Assembly: GCA_947441695.1 (NCBI GenBank)
Contig: CANEUK010000037.1
Span: forward strand, 1-9,553
Direction: 5' to 3'
DNA length: 9,553 nucleotides
Source of the DNA: Rickettsiales bacterium
Lineage (GTDB): Bacteria; Pseudomonadota; Alphaproteobacteria; Rickettsiales; UBA1997
The notes beneath the pieces are model-generated. The model made no database searches and was not told the origin of the DNA. It saw nothing but the letters and a program-made list of their open reading frames with translations. The position numbers and the translations under genes are program-made. This document shows, one piece after another, positions 1 through 6,675 of the stretch (position 1 is the first letter of the stretch; the number at the start of each line of letters is the position of its first letter).

Positions 1-470
1 CGGGTTTTGTTGAAAATTTATCTCGCGGATTCAGTTTTATTCCCGAAATTTCTTCGAGCTTTTTGCACAATAAAATTGGCGGTTATCACGAAAAAGGCGC
101 GGATTCTCTGAATTTAAATGTAAAATCTGTTTCGGCTAATTTTTTAGACGCAAGAATTGGGCTAAATTTGAGTTGGAACGCCAAAAAATTGCGCAATTTT
201 CCCGAATTTAAAAAATTTAATTCGACTGCAAAAATTTCTTACGGCTATTCAATTATTAATGACAAACCAACCACAACCGCAAATTTCAGCGGACAATCTA
301 GCAGTTTTAATTCGCAAATTTCGCAAATTGATCGCAGCAGTTTAAGGCTTGGAATTGGTGCTTTGGCTTATCACGAAGAAGATACGGCTTTGAGTTTTGA
401 TTACGATTTTGAAAAGCGGGCAACTTATCAATCGCATTTTGCTAATTTTAAAATTAGCCAAAAATTTTAA
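1..470 (+). CDS. Autotransporter beta-domain, C-terminal fragment (5' end outside window)
   Basis: The frame is open from base 3 with no stop before TAA at 468-470, so this is the 3' end of a larger gene. The TTG at 63 is only an in-frame codon, not a credible start. The roughly 155 visible residues alternate polar and hydrophobic positions in beta-strand fashion (ARIGLNLSW, TAKISYGYS, LRLGIGALAY, ALSFDYDF) and end in FKISQKF. A terminal aromatic residue is the usual outer-membrane assembly signal, and the pattern fits the last strands of an autotransporter translocator domain, the kind found on Rickettsiales Sca surface antigens. By family knowledge the barrel would sit in the outer membrane and export an N-terminal passenger that lies outside this window. 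The passenger, and so the adhesin or enzyme role, cannot be judged. Another outer-membrane barrel family is a weaker alternative. Confidence 0.7.
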   Translation, partial: GFVENLSRGFSFIPEISSSFLHNKIGGYHEKGADSLNLNVKSVSANFLDARIGLNLSWNAKKLRNFPEFKKFNSTAKISYGYSIINDKPTTTANFSGQSSSFNSQISQIDRSSLRLGIGALAYHEEDTALSFDYDFEKRATYQSHFANFKISQKF

Positions 471-517
471 GCTCTTTTAGCCCCTAAAAAAACCTTAAAA
501 AGCAAGCTTTTGCACCC

Positions 518-607
518 ATACCAAAAAAACTATCTTTGATAGTTTTTGTCGCAATTTTTCTTTAAAAATCCTTTGCCAAAAACTATCAAAGATAGTTTTT
601 TTGGTAT
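518..607. repeat. Nested palindromic element with perfect 31-bp inverted arms
   Basis: Arms at 518-548 and 577-607 are perfect reverse complements over 31 bases, separated by a 28-base spacer. Each arm contains its own hairpin (CTATC, TTT, GATAG, extended by flanking A and T runs), so the DNA can fold either as one long hairpin or as two small ones. It lies between the convergent ends of the autotransporter gene and gltX and could stop transcription from both sides. Two smaller hairpins sit nearer the autotransporter stop: TTTTAG/CTAAAA just after 470 and AAAAGC/GCTTTT at 498-511. A relative in the opposite orientation lies at 9428-9527, so this is a repeat family and not just a local terminator. 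The rest of the 471-704 gap holds the dispersed motif at 607-646 and no gene that I can see. Confidence 0.8.
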
Positions 608-646
608 AATCAAATTCGACTTCTTCAATTGAGTTTTGGTATAGAT
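607..646 (+). repeat. Dispersed promoter-like intergenic repeat, copy 1
   Basis: This is one of three intergenic copies sharing a core close to CTTCTTCAATTGAGTTT, preceded by TCGACT and followed by TATAGA. Here TCGACT is at 616-621 and TATAGA at 640-645, 18 bases apart, which resembles weak -35 and -10 boxes. It abuts the right arm of the nested palindrome. No plus-strand gene follows (gltX is antisense), which favours a repeat unit over a dedicated promoter at this site. Confidence 0.65.
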
Positions 647-704
647 TTTTTTGGCTTAAATTTGTTTTTAGTGGGCTGTTTTTTTTGATAAAACGTAGTT
701 TTAA

Positions 705-2042
705 TCAAGCTAAAATTCTTTTTAAGATTTCGTCTCTTTCAATAAAATTTACCAAAAATTTTAATTCCGGACCATGTTCTTTTCCGGTTAGCGCCAAACG
801 AATTGGCGCGAATAAATCTTTTCCTTTGCGCGTAGTTTTTTGCTTGATTTCTTCAAGCCATAAATTCCAGCAATTTTCTTGTTTTGTGTCTTCGGGCAAT
901 ATTTGAGCTATTTGGGATAAAAATTCTTTGTCAGATTCTTTGTTAGAAAAGAGAAATTCTTGGTTGCAAATATCAATCCATTCTTTGATTTCGGGCAGAA
1001 AATTGATATTTAGTTTGATGGCTTGCCAAAATTTTTCAGAAATTTCTTGAGCAATTCCAATTTCTGATAAACGCGCCTTAACATCAGAAAAATCAAGGGT
1101 TTGTAGTAATTTTTGGTTAATAGTGGTCAACTCTGAAATGTTGTAATTAGTAGCAGATTTTGAAAATTTTTCAAAAGAAAAATCATTCACCAAATCATCA
1201 AAATTTTTATAAATTTTCAAAGATTGCGAAGTGCCAATTTGCGCCAATAAATTAACAATCGACATTGGTTCGTAGCCATCTTGACGAAGCGATTTTACAT
1301 CAAAACCACCTTCGCGTTTTGAAATTTTTGCCTCACTTGCTTTAATTAGAGCCAAATGAGCAAAACTTGGTGGTTTTGCGTTTAATGCTTCAAAAATTTG
1401 AATTTGAATTGCGGTGTTAGTGATATGATCTTCGCCACGAATAATGTCGGTGATGCCAAAATCGATATCATCAACCACCGAACAAAAAGTATAAGTTGGA
1501 ACGTTATTATCGCGCACCAAAACCGGATCAGAAAAATGGCGACCCGGGTAAGTTATTTTGCCTTTAATTTTGTCTTCCCAACTAGTGATTTTATCTTCGA
1601 GTAAAAATCGATAATGAGGTTTTAAGCCAGAAGCGCGAAGTTCTTTTTTTTGCTCTTCGTTTAAATTTAAGGCCGCGCGGTTGTAAATTGGAGCAATTCC
1701 AGATGCGACTTGACCTTTTCGTTGAAAATTTAAATCTTGGGCAGTTTCAAAACATTCATACAAGCGACCAGAAGCAATAAGTTTATTTTTTGCATCTTCA
1801 TATTTTTCTAGGCGATCAGATTCTTTAAAAAGATTGTCGTAGCTTAAGTTTAACCAATCCATGTCGGTTAAAATCATTTGACGATATTCATCGCGCACAC
1901 GCTGGGCGTCGGTGTCGTCAAGTCGTAGCAAAAATTTTCCACCAGTTTTTTTGGCGTAAAGAAAATTGATAATGGCAGCTCTTATATTGCCAACATGCAA
2001 AAATCCTGTGGGCGACGGAGCAAAGCGGCAGATTGTGGTCAT
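705..2042 (-). CDS. gltX: Glutamyl-tRNA synthetase (class I)
   Basis: This cytoplasmic enzyme attaches glutamate to tRNA-Glu using ATP. The 445-residue protein begins with the Rossmann fold: RFAPSPTGFLHVGN at residues 6-19 carries the HIGH signature as HVGN. LRLDDTD follows at 39-45, IRGEDH at 201-206 and the KMSKS equivalent KISKR at 239-243. The rest is the helical anticodon-binding region. The length is slightly short for bacterial GluRS (about 470-500). The sequence resembles the Rickettsia and other alphaproteobacterial GluRS paralogues, many of which come as two copies that can also charge tRNA-Gln for GatCAB amidation; whether this copy does so is inference. The ATG start puts the class I motif at its normal distance from the N terminus; no clear Shine-Dalgarno precedes it. 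It follows atpC on the same strand after 181 bases, and a possible terminator lies in that gap. Confidence 0.95.
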   Translation of the reverse strand: MTTICRFAPSPTGFLHVGNIRAAIINFLYAKKTGGKFLLRLDDTDAQRVRDEYRQMILTDMDWLNLSYDNLFKESDRLEKYEDAKNKLIASGRLYECFETAQDLNFQRKGQVASGIAPIYNRAALNLNEEQKKELRASGLKPHYRFLLEDKITSWEDKIKGKITYPGRHFSDPVLVRDNNVPTYTFCSVVDDIDFGITDIIRGEDHITNTAIQIQIFEALNAKPPSFAHLALIKASEAKISKREGGFDVKSLRQDGYEPMSIVNLLAQIGTSQSLKIYKNFDDLVNDFSFEKFSKSATNYNISELTTINQKLLQTLDFSDVKARLSEIGIAQEISEKFWQAIKLNINFLPEIKEWIDICNQEFLFSNKESDKEFLSQIAQILPEDTKQENCWNLWLEEIKQKTTRKGKDLFAPIRLALTGKEHGPELKFLVNFIERDEILKRILA

Positions 2043-2194
2043 TGAAATTAATTTTTTGATTAAGTGTTTGCTAGATTTTGTTATTCAGTTTTAAAGCGGA
2101 GAAAATTTTATAAAACCAAACTAGGATTCAAAGACGGGATTTCGAGATAATCAAAAAACGAAGCGCAACCAACTAAAAAGAAAATTAACTTTGG

Positions 2195-2215
2195 AGTTGC
2201 CTCAATTGGGCAACT
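2195..2215 (-). terminator. Possible terminator after atpC
   Basis: AGTTGCC (2195-2201) pairs with GGCAACT (2209-2215) around a 7-base loop, starting 9 bases past the atpC stop. Read on the minus strand, the stem is followed by a loose T-rich stretch rather than a clean U-run, so termination may be weak. The rest of the gap to gltX (2043-2223) shows no other feature. Confidence 0.4.
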
Positions 2216-2223
2216 AACTCAAA

Positions 2224-2475
2224 TTAATCAACCAAAACCAAAAGACCGTTACTTTCTCTAACCTCGGCAAAACCGCTAACAACTTCAAACTTTTTTAATA
2301 TATTTTGTTTTTCGTCGTAAGTTACAATCTCGCCCGCTTTTAGGGATACAACAACAGCCTCGTGTCCGCTCATAATTCCCATTTCTCCTTCAACCGAGGG
2401 AATAGTTGCCAAATGGCAATTGCCTTTAAAGACAACGCCATTTGGAGAGATGATTTCAAGATTTAAATCTGCCAT
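2224..2475 (-). CDS. atpC: F1 ATP synthase epsilon subunit, short form lacking the C-terminal helical domain
   Basis: Epsilon links the F1 rotor (gamma) to the c-ring at the inner membrane. The 83 residues match the N-terminal beta-sandwich: LEIISPNGVVFKG at the start, then EGEMGIMSGHEAVV at about 30-43, and finally VSGFAEVRESNGLLVLVD, where the family usually reads VSGG...V.VLAD. The protein stops right there, whereas typical epsilon (about 110-140 residues) continues into two helices that can inhibit ATP hydrolysis. Bases beyond the stop soon hit another in-frame TAA and encode no helix-like continuation, so this looks like a real short form and not a frameshift. The ATG shares one base with the atpD stop (TAATG), which suggests translational coupling. 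Naturally short epsilon subunits are known in some bacteria such as Chlorobium. Confidence 0.9.
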   Translation of the reverse strand: MADLNLEIISPNGVVFKGNCHLATIPSVEGEMGIMSGHEAVVVSLKAGEIVTYDEKQNILKKFEVVSGFAEVRESNGLLVLVD

Positions 2476-3899
2476 TACTTGGTTTCTTTTAAAAGTTTTT
2501 CACCTTTTGCAATTGCTTCGTCAATGCCACCAACCATGTAAAATGCTGCTTCAGGAAGGTAGTCATATTTTCCCAAACATATTTCTTTGAAGCTGTTAAT
2601 AGTGTCTTTTAGTGCAACCCATTTTCCAGGCGCGCCAGTGAAAACCTCGGCAACGTGGAAAGGTTGAGATAAAAATCGCTGAATTTTTCTGGCACGAGAT
2701 ACGGTTAATTTGTCTTCTTCCGAAAGTTCGTCCATTCCCAAGATTGCGATGATGTCTTGTAGAGATTTGTATGCTTGCAGAGTTTTTTGAACTTCGCGAG
2801 CAACATCGTAATGATCTTGTCCAACAATGCGCGGATCTAGAATGCGCGAAGTTGAATCGAGCGGATCAACTGCTGGATAAATGCCGATTTCGGCGATTTG
2901 GCGCGATAAAACTGTTGTAGCGTCGAGGTGTGAAAAAGAAGTTGCTGGCGCTGGGTCTGTTAAGTCGTCAGCTGGAACATAAATTGCTTGAACCGAGGTG
3001 ATTGAACCATTTTTGGTTGAGGTGATTCTTTCTTGCATTGCGCCCATTTCAGTTGCCAAAGTTGGTTGATAACCAACCGCCGAAGGAATTCTTCCCAAAA
3101 GTGCCGAAACTTCTGAACCAGCTTGAGTAAAACGAAATATGTTATCGACAAAGAAAAGCACGTCGCGACCTTCTTTATCGCGAAAATATTCTGCTTGCGT
3201 TAGGCCAGTTAAAGCTACGCGAGCGCGGGCTCCGGGCGGTTCATTCATTTGACCATAAACCAATGCAACTTTAGAATTTTTTAGATTATTGATGTCTATA
3301 ACCCCAGAATCCATCATCTCGTGATAAAGGTCGTTGCCTTCGCGAGTTCTTTCGCCAACTCCAGCAAAAACCGAATAGCCACTATGAGCTTTGGCAACGT
3401 TATTAATTAGCTCCATAATCAAAACCGTTTTACCAACTCCGGCTCCTCCAAATAAGCCAATTTTTCCGCCTTTTGAATAAGGTGCCAAAAGATCAATTAC
3501 CTTAATTCCAGTAACTAAAATTTCAGTTTCGGTAGCTTGTTGAGATAATTCTGGAGCCGCTGCATGAATTGGGAGAAGTTCTTTTGATTCAATTGGGCCT
3601 TTTTCGTCAATTGGCTCGCCAATTACATTCATAATTCTGCCCAAAGTTCCTTCGCCAACTGGAACCGAAATTGCGCGACCAGTGTCAGTTACTTCGGTGC
3701 CGCGAGTTAATCCATCAGTTGAATCCATTGCGATTGCACGCACGCATTTTTCACCGATGTGAAGCGCCACTTCGAGCACTAATTTTTTTCCATCGTTTTG
3801 ACATTCAAGTGCGTTAAAAATTGCTGGCAATTCGCCATCAGAAAATTCTACATCAACAACCGCAGAAATTACCTGCGTGATTTTGCCTTTATTTTGCAT
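2475..3899 (-). CDS. atpD: F1 ATP synthase beta subunit (catalytic)
   Basis: Beta subunits carry the catalytic nucleotide sites of the F1 head and make ATP from ADP and phosphate using the proton gradient. The 474-residue length is normal. Visible motifs are the P-loop GGAGVGKT at 151-158, GERTREG at 182-188 with the catalytic glutamate at 183, Walker B LFFVD at 248-252, the conserved stretch ALLGRIPSAVGYQPTLATEM at 267-286, and DELSEED at 390-396, which contacts gamma. The ATG at 3899 gives the expected N terminus (KGKITQVISAVVDVEF); no good Shine-Dalgarno is seen. atpC follows with a one-base overlap. Upstream lies a 443-base gap and then groEL, so atpH-atpA-atpG are not adjacent: the usual atpHAGDC cluster is split here, leaving a two-gene atpDC unit that needs its own promoter. 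Confidence 0.98.
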   Translation of the reverse strand: MQNKGKITQVISAVVDVEFSDGELPAIFNALECQNDGKKLVLEVALHIGEKCVRAIAMDSTDGLTRGTEVTDTGRAISVPVGEGTLGRIMNVIGEPIDEKGPIESKELLPIHAAAPELSQQATETEILVTGIKVIDLLAPYSKGGKIGLFGGAGVGKTVLIMELINNVAKAHSGYSVFAGVGERTREGNDLYHEMMDSGVIDINNLKNSKVALVYGQMNEPPGARARVALTGLTQAEYFRDKEGRDVLFFVDNIFRFTQAGSEVSALLGRIPSAVGYQPTLATEMGAMQERITSTKNGSITSVQAIYVPADDLTDPAPATSFSHLDATTVLSRQIAEIGIYPAVDPLDSTSRILDPRIVGQDHYDVAREVQKTLQAYKSLQDIIAILGMDELSEEDKLTVSRARKIQRFLSQPFHVAEVFTGAPGKWVALKDTINSFKEICLGKYDYLPEAAFYMVGGIDEAIAKGEKLLKETK

Positions 3900-4026
3900 T
3901 TTTTAGTAGGGAAATTTTTTAAGAAAAAGAAGTGCTAATTTGAACAAGAAATGGCGCGCAACCTAAGAAGCGCAAAAACAAATCGCAAGCAAGAAATTGC
4001 TTTATATGAAAAATTTATACTTCTTA

Positions 4027-4052
4027 GAGCCTGTCTTTAAATTTATTTAATT
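4027..4052 (+). repeat. Solitary transposon-type terminal repeat
   Basis: These 26 bases match the outer end of the MITE at 7056-7215 (GAGCCTGTCTTTAAATTT...) with one mismatch, and are preceded by TA (4025-4026) just as that element is. Weaker likeness continues inward (TTTTAAGC at 4061-4068 compares with 7097-7104), so this is probably a decayed or deleted copy. No clear matching right end is found downstream. It sits in the 5' region of atpD, between that gene and the terminator. Confidence 0.7.
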
Positions 4053-4119
4053 ACTTGCTCTTTTAAGCAGTTATTTTTTTAAAAAAAATTCAAGTTGATT
4101 AATTGTAAATTTTTTAATT

Positions 4120-4171
4120 AAAAAGACCTCGTTTGCAGATATTTAATTCTGAAAAAACGAGGTCTTTTTTT
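4120..4171. terminator. Strong bidirectional intrinsic terminator (end of groESL)
   Basis: A 15-bp perfect stem (4120-4134 with 4155-4169) has the core GACCTCG/CGAGGTC flanked by A and T runs around a 20-base loop. Seven Ts close the plus-strand side and five the minus-strand side. On the minus strand it lies about 170 bases past the groEL stop and should end groESL transcripts before atpD. Nothing on the plus strand obviously needs it. Confidence 0.8.
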
Positions 4172-4192
4172 GTTTTAAGGTTTATGCTCAAT

Positions 4193-4264
4193 CAAATTCA
4201 AACTTCGCTTGAATTTGGTAAATTTCTAATTGCTACTCGCCAAGTGAATTGGCGAATTCGCAAT
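4193..4264. repeat. Two adjacent hairpins downstream of groEL
   Basis: CAAATTCAA (4193-4201) pairs with TTGAATTTG (4209-4217) around a 7-base loop. TCGCCAA (4237-4243) pairs with TTGGCGA (4249-4255) around a 5-base loop and is enclosed by ATTGC (4229-4233) and GCAAT (4260-4264). They lie between the groEL stop and the main terminator, next to copy 2 of the dispersed repeat. The opening AATCAAATTC also appears next to the repeat at 607-646. They could protect the groESL mRNA 3' end or be part of the mosaic repeat family; neither is shown. Confidence 0.5.
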
Positions 4265-4282
4265 AGATTTTTGGTTTTTATT

Positions 4283-4316
4283 AAAATCTACTTCTTCAAT
4301 TGAGTTTGAATATAGA
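4283..4316 (+). repeat. Dispersed promoter-like intergenic repeat, copy 2
   Basis: It shares ACTTCTTCAATTGAGTTT with copy 1 and carries TCTACT (4287-4292) and TATAGA (4311-4316) 18 bases apart. The short palindrome just after it (GCAAAGCTTTTGC, 4318-4330) resembles one at 502-513 near copy 1. It lies just past the groEL stop on the opposite strand, and no plus-strand gene follows. Confidence 0.6.
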
Positions 4317-4342
4317 AGCAAAGCTTTTGCAAAAAGTGATTT

Positions 4343-5992
4343 TTAGAAACCGCCCATTCCACCCATTCCACCCATTCCGCCCATTGGGTTTGAGCCACTT
4401 CCAGCGTTGTCATCTTTTTTTTCGATGATTGCAGCTTCGGTTGTGATTAACAAACCAGCAATTGAAGAAGCGTCTTCTAGTGCAGTTCTAACTACTTTTG
4501 CTGGGTCAACAATTCCAGCTTTAAACATGTCAACATAAGCGTTGTTTTGGGCGTCGTAGCCATAAGAAGCTTGAGCTTTTGAAAGTACTTCGTTGGCAAC
4601 AACCGCTCCGTCAAAACCAGCATTTTCTGCGATTTGGCGAATTGGAGCTTGTACAACTTTTTTAATTATGTTGATACCAACGGTTTGATCTTCATTTGCA
4701 CCTTTTAGATTTTCTAAAATGCGTCCAGCGAAAAGTAGAGCCGATCCGCCACCAGCAACAATTCCTTCTTGCATTGCTGCGCGAGTTGCCGCCAAAGCAT
4801 CGTCAACGCGATCTTTTTTCTCTTTAACAGCAACTTCGGTTGCACCGCCAACTTTAATAATGGCAACGCCACCAGAAAGTTTGGCTAATCTTTCTTGAAG
4901 TTTTTCGCGATCATAATCTGAAGAAGTTTCTTCGATTTGAGCTTTGATTGAGGCGCAACGAGATTTTACATCAACTGATTTACCAGCACCGTCAACGATG
5001 GTGGTATTTTCTTTGTCGATAATAATTTTTTTAGCTTGTCCTAATTGAGCAATAGTTACGCCTTCAAGTTTCATTCCCAAGTCTTCAGAAATTAATTGAC
5101 CGCCAGAAAGAACTGCGATGTCTTCCATGATTGACTTTCTTCTATCGCCAAAACCCGGAGCTTTCACCGCTGCAATTTTCAAACCACCGCGAAGTTTGTT
5201 GACAACCAAAGCGGCTAAAGCTTCGCCTTCAACATCTTCGGCAATAATCAAAAGTGGACGAGATGATTGAACAACGGCTTCAAGCAATGGAACCATTGGT
5301 TGCAAGTTAGAGATTTTTTTCTCAAACAATAAGATGAAAGGATTTTCCATCTCTACGGTCATTTTTTCAGCATTGGTGATGAAATAAGGAGAAAGATATC
5401 CGCGATCAAAATTCATTCCTTCAACTACGTCAACTTCGAACTCTAGGCCTTTAGCTTCTTCAACTGTAATTGGACTATCTGGGCCAACTTTTTGAACAGC
5501 ATCGGCAATTTTATTTCCAATTTCGGTGTCGCCATTGGCAGAAATTGTAGCAACTTGGGCAATTTCTTCTTTTCCGTTAACTTTTTTGCTCATTTTGCCA
5601 ATTTCTTTAACCAAAGCTTCAACGGCTAGGTCAATACCGCGTTTTAAATCCATTGGATTAATTCCAGCTGCAACCGATTTTACGCCTTCGCGCACAATTG
5701 CTTGAGCAAGAACGGTTGAAGTTGTGGTTCCGTCGCCCGCGATATCGTTAGTTTTAGAGGCAACTTCTTTAATCATTTGCGCGCCCAAATTTTGAAATTT
5801 GTCGGCAAGTTCAATTTCTTTTGCAACAGTCACACCATCTTTTGTGATTCGTGGTGCGCCGAAAGATTTTTCGATTACCACATTACGACCTTTTGGCCCT
5901 AATGTTACTTTCACTGCATCTGCAATGATATTTACGCCTTCAAGAATTCTTGTGCGTGCGTCAACTCCAAAGAGAATCTCTTTTGATGCCAT
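4343..5992 (-). CDS. groEL: Chaperonin GroEL (Hsp60)
   Basis: GroEL forms a double seven-membered ring in the cytoplasm that folds proteins in an ATP-driven cycle with GroES. The 549 residues are full length. The equatorial ATP site is clear (VTLGPKGRNV at 29-38, KDGVTVAKEIEL at 51-62, GDGTTT at 86-91). The apical domain is complete, with GDRRKSIMEDIAVLSGG in the normal place, and IVAGGGSAL returns to the equatorial domain. The C-terminal tail has three GGM repeats ending in GGF. The ATG is supported by a good Shine-Dalgarno (CGGAGT) and by the alphaproteobacterial start MASKEILFG. It follows groES by 27 bases in one operon driven by the promoter at 6364-6395. Nothing is truncated or unusual. 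Confidence 0.99.
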   Translation of the reverse strand: MASKEILFGVDARTRILEGVNIIADAVKVTLGPKGRNVVIEKSFGAPRITKDGVTVAKEIELADKFQNLGAQMIKEVASKTNDIAGDGTTTSTVLAQAIVREGVKSVAAGINPMDLKRGIDLAVEALVKEIGKMSKKVNGKEEIAQVATISANGDTEIGNKIADAVQKVGPDSPITVEEAKGLEFEVDVVEGMNFDRGYLSPYFITNAEKMTVEMENPFILLFEKKISNLQPMVPLLEAVVQSSRPLLIIAEDVEGEALAALVVNKLRGGLKIAAVKAPGFGDRRKSIMEDIAVLSGGQLISEDLGMKLEGVTIAQLGQAKKIIIDKENTTIVDGAGKSVDVKSRCASIKAQIEETSSDYDREKLQERLAKLSGGVAIIKVGGATEVAVKEKKDRVDDALAATRAAMQEGIVAGGGSALLFAGRILENLKGANEDQTVGINIIKKVVQAPIRQIAENAGFDGAVVANEVLSKAQASYGYDAQNNAYVDMFKAGIVDPAKVVRTALEDASSIAGLLITTEAAIIEKKDDNAGSGSNPMGGMGGMGGMGGF

Positions 5993-5996
5993 TTTT

Positions 5997-6002
5997 ACTC
6001 CG
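5997..6002 (-). promoter_or_regulatory. Ribosome binding site of groEL
   Basis: The minus strand reads CGGAGT four bases before the groEL ATG. It is the clearest Shine-Dalgarno in the window; most other genes here have weak or no such site. Confidence 0.7.
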
Positions 6003-6019
6003 TTTTTTGTTTAAAAAAT

Positions 6020-6307
6020 TTACTCGATAATTGCTAAAATGTCTGACTCTTTAAGAATAATTAATTCTTTTCCGTCAACTTTAACTTCGGTTCCACCCCA
6101 TTTTGCGAATAAAACGCGGTCGCCTTTTTTAACGTCTAGGGCAATTCTTTTGCCGCTTTCGTCGCGAAGTCCTTCGCCAACTGAAATAATTTTACCTTCA
6201 GCTGGTTTTTCTTTGGCGTTGTCTGGAATAATTATGCCGCCAGCAGTTTTGCTTTCGGCTTCAACGCGTTCAATTAAAACGCGATCGTGCAATGGTCTAA
6301 CTGTCAT
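6020..6307 (-). CDS. groES: Co-chaperonin GroES (Hsp10)
   Basis: GroES is the heptameric lid that closes the GroEL folding chamber. The 95-residue length is normal. The N terminus VRPLHDRVLIERVE is the family signature. The mobile loop that docks on GroEL spans about 17-33 (ESKTAGGIIIPDNAKEKP), with the GGIIIP contact motif intact. VLFAKWGGTEVKVDGKELIIL and a final ESDILAIIE complete the beta-barrel. It is the first gene of groES-groEL. Its leader holds a sigma-32-like promoter, and glutaredoxin lies upstream on the same strand. Confidence 0.98.
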   Translation of the reverse strand: MTVRPLHDRVLIERVEAESKTAGGIIIPDNAKEKPAEGKIISVGEGLRDESGKRIALDVKKGDRVLFAKWGGTEVKVDGKELIILKESDILAIIE

Positions 6308-6363
6308 TTTAAGTTTGTTGATTTTTGGGTTAAAAAGGGAAAGAAATTTTTTTGTAAGTGAAC

Positions 6364-6395
6364 CAAACTTAAGTAATTTTTTGAATTCTTACAAG
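6364..6395 (-). promoter_or_regulatory. Sigma-32-type heat-shock promoter of groESL
   Basis: Read on the minus strand, CTTG (6395-6392) is followed after 18 bases by CTTAAGTTTG (6373-6364). The alphaproteobacterial heat-shock consensus is CTTG-N17/18-CYTATNTNNG; only one constrained position in the downstream box differs. It lies 57-88 bases before the groES ATG. There is no CIRCE inverted repeat in this leader, so control by RpoH rather than HrcA is inferred. Confidence 0.65.
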
Positions 6396-6411
6396 GGGCA
6401 AAAAAAGAAAA

Positions 6412-6663
6412 TTATTTTAAGATTTCGTCAAGTTTGCCTGATTTGTCGAGAGCATATAAATCGTCGCAACCGCCAATATGCTTTTCGTTGATAAAAATTT
6501 GGGGAACCGACATGCGACCACCAGATTTTTCTATCATTTCTTGCTTGGTTTTGTCGTCGGTAATTTTTATTTCTTCAAAAGCTGCTCCTTTTTTTTGTAG
6601 AAGAGCTTTGGCTCGAACGCAATAAGGGCAAACTTCTTTACTGTAGATGATAATTTTAGGCAT
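6412..6663 (-). CDS. grxC: Glutaredoxin (Grx3 type, dithiol CPYC)
   Basis: This small cytoplasmic thiol-disulfide oxidoreductase uses glutathione to reduce protein disulfides. The 83-residue thioredoxin fold has the active site CPYC at 12-15, the cis-proline loop SVPQIFI at 52-58 and the glutathione-contact segment GGCDDLYAL at 64-72. Length and motifs are typical of bacterial glutaredoxin 3. It starts 12 bases after the third lipoprotein gene on the same strand, so it is probably the last gene of that operon, and the groES promoter starts right after its stop. A functional link to the lipoproteins is not evident; co-transcription may be incidental. Confidence 0.95.
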   Translation of the reverse strand: MPKIIIYSKEVCPYCVRAKALLQKKGAAFEEIKITDDKTKQEMIEKSGGRMSVPQIFINEKHIGGCDDLYALDKSGKLDEILK

Positions 6664-6675
6664 AAATTTATTTGG

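Noticed and set aside
63..470. A short independent gene starting at TTG 63
   Set aside because: The frame is open to the window edge and the sequence is continuous beta-barrel, so it is the end of a longer gene.
518..646. Repeats as a CRISPR array
   Set aside because: Arms are inverted, not direct, spacing is irregular and there are no uniform spacers or cas genes.
2043..2223. Possible frameshifted remainder of atpC encoding the missing C-terminal helices
   Set aside because: The stretch has stops in the frame examined and no Ala/Glu/Arg-rich helical coding pattern.
3930..3938. AAGTGCTAA upstream of atpD, repeated at 8142-8150 before the lipoprotein operon, resembling half of a CIRCE element
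   Set aside because: Neither site has the facing TTAGCACT half at the right spacing, and neither gene is a heat-shock gene.
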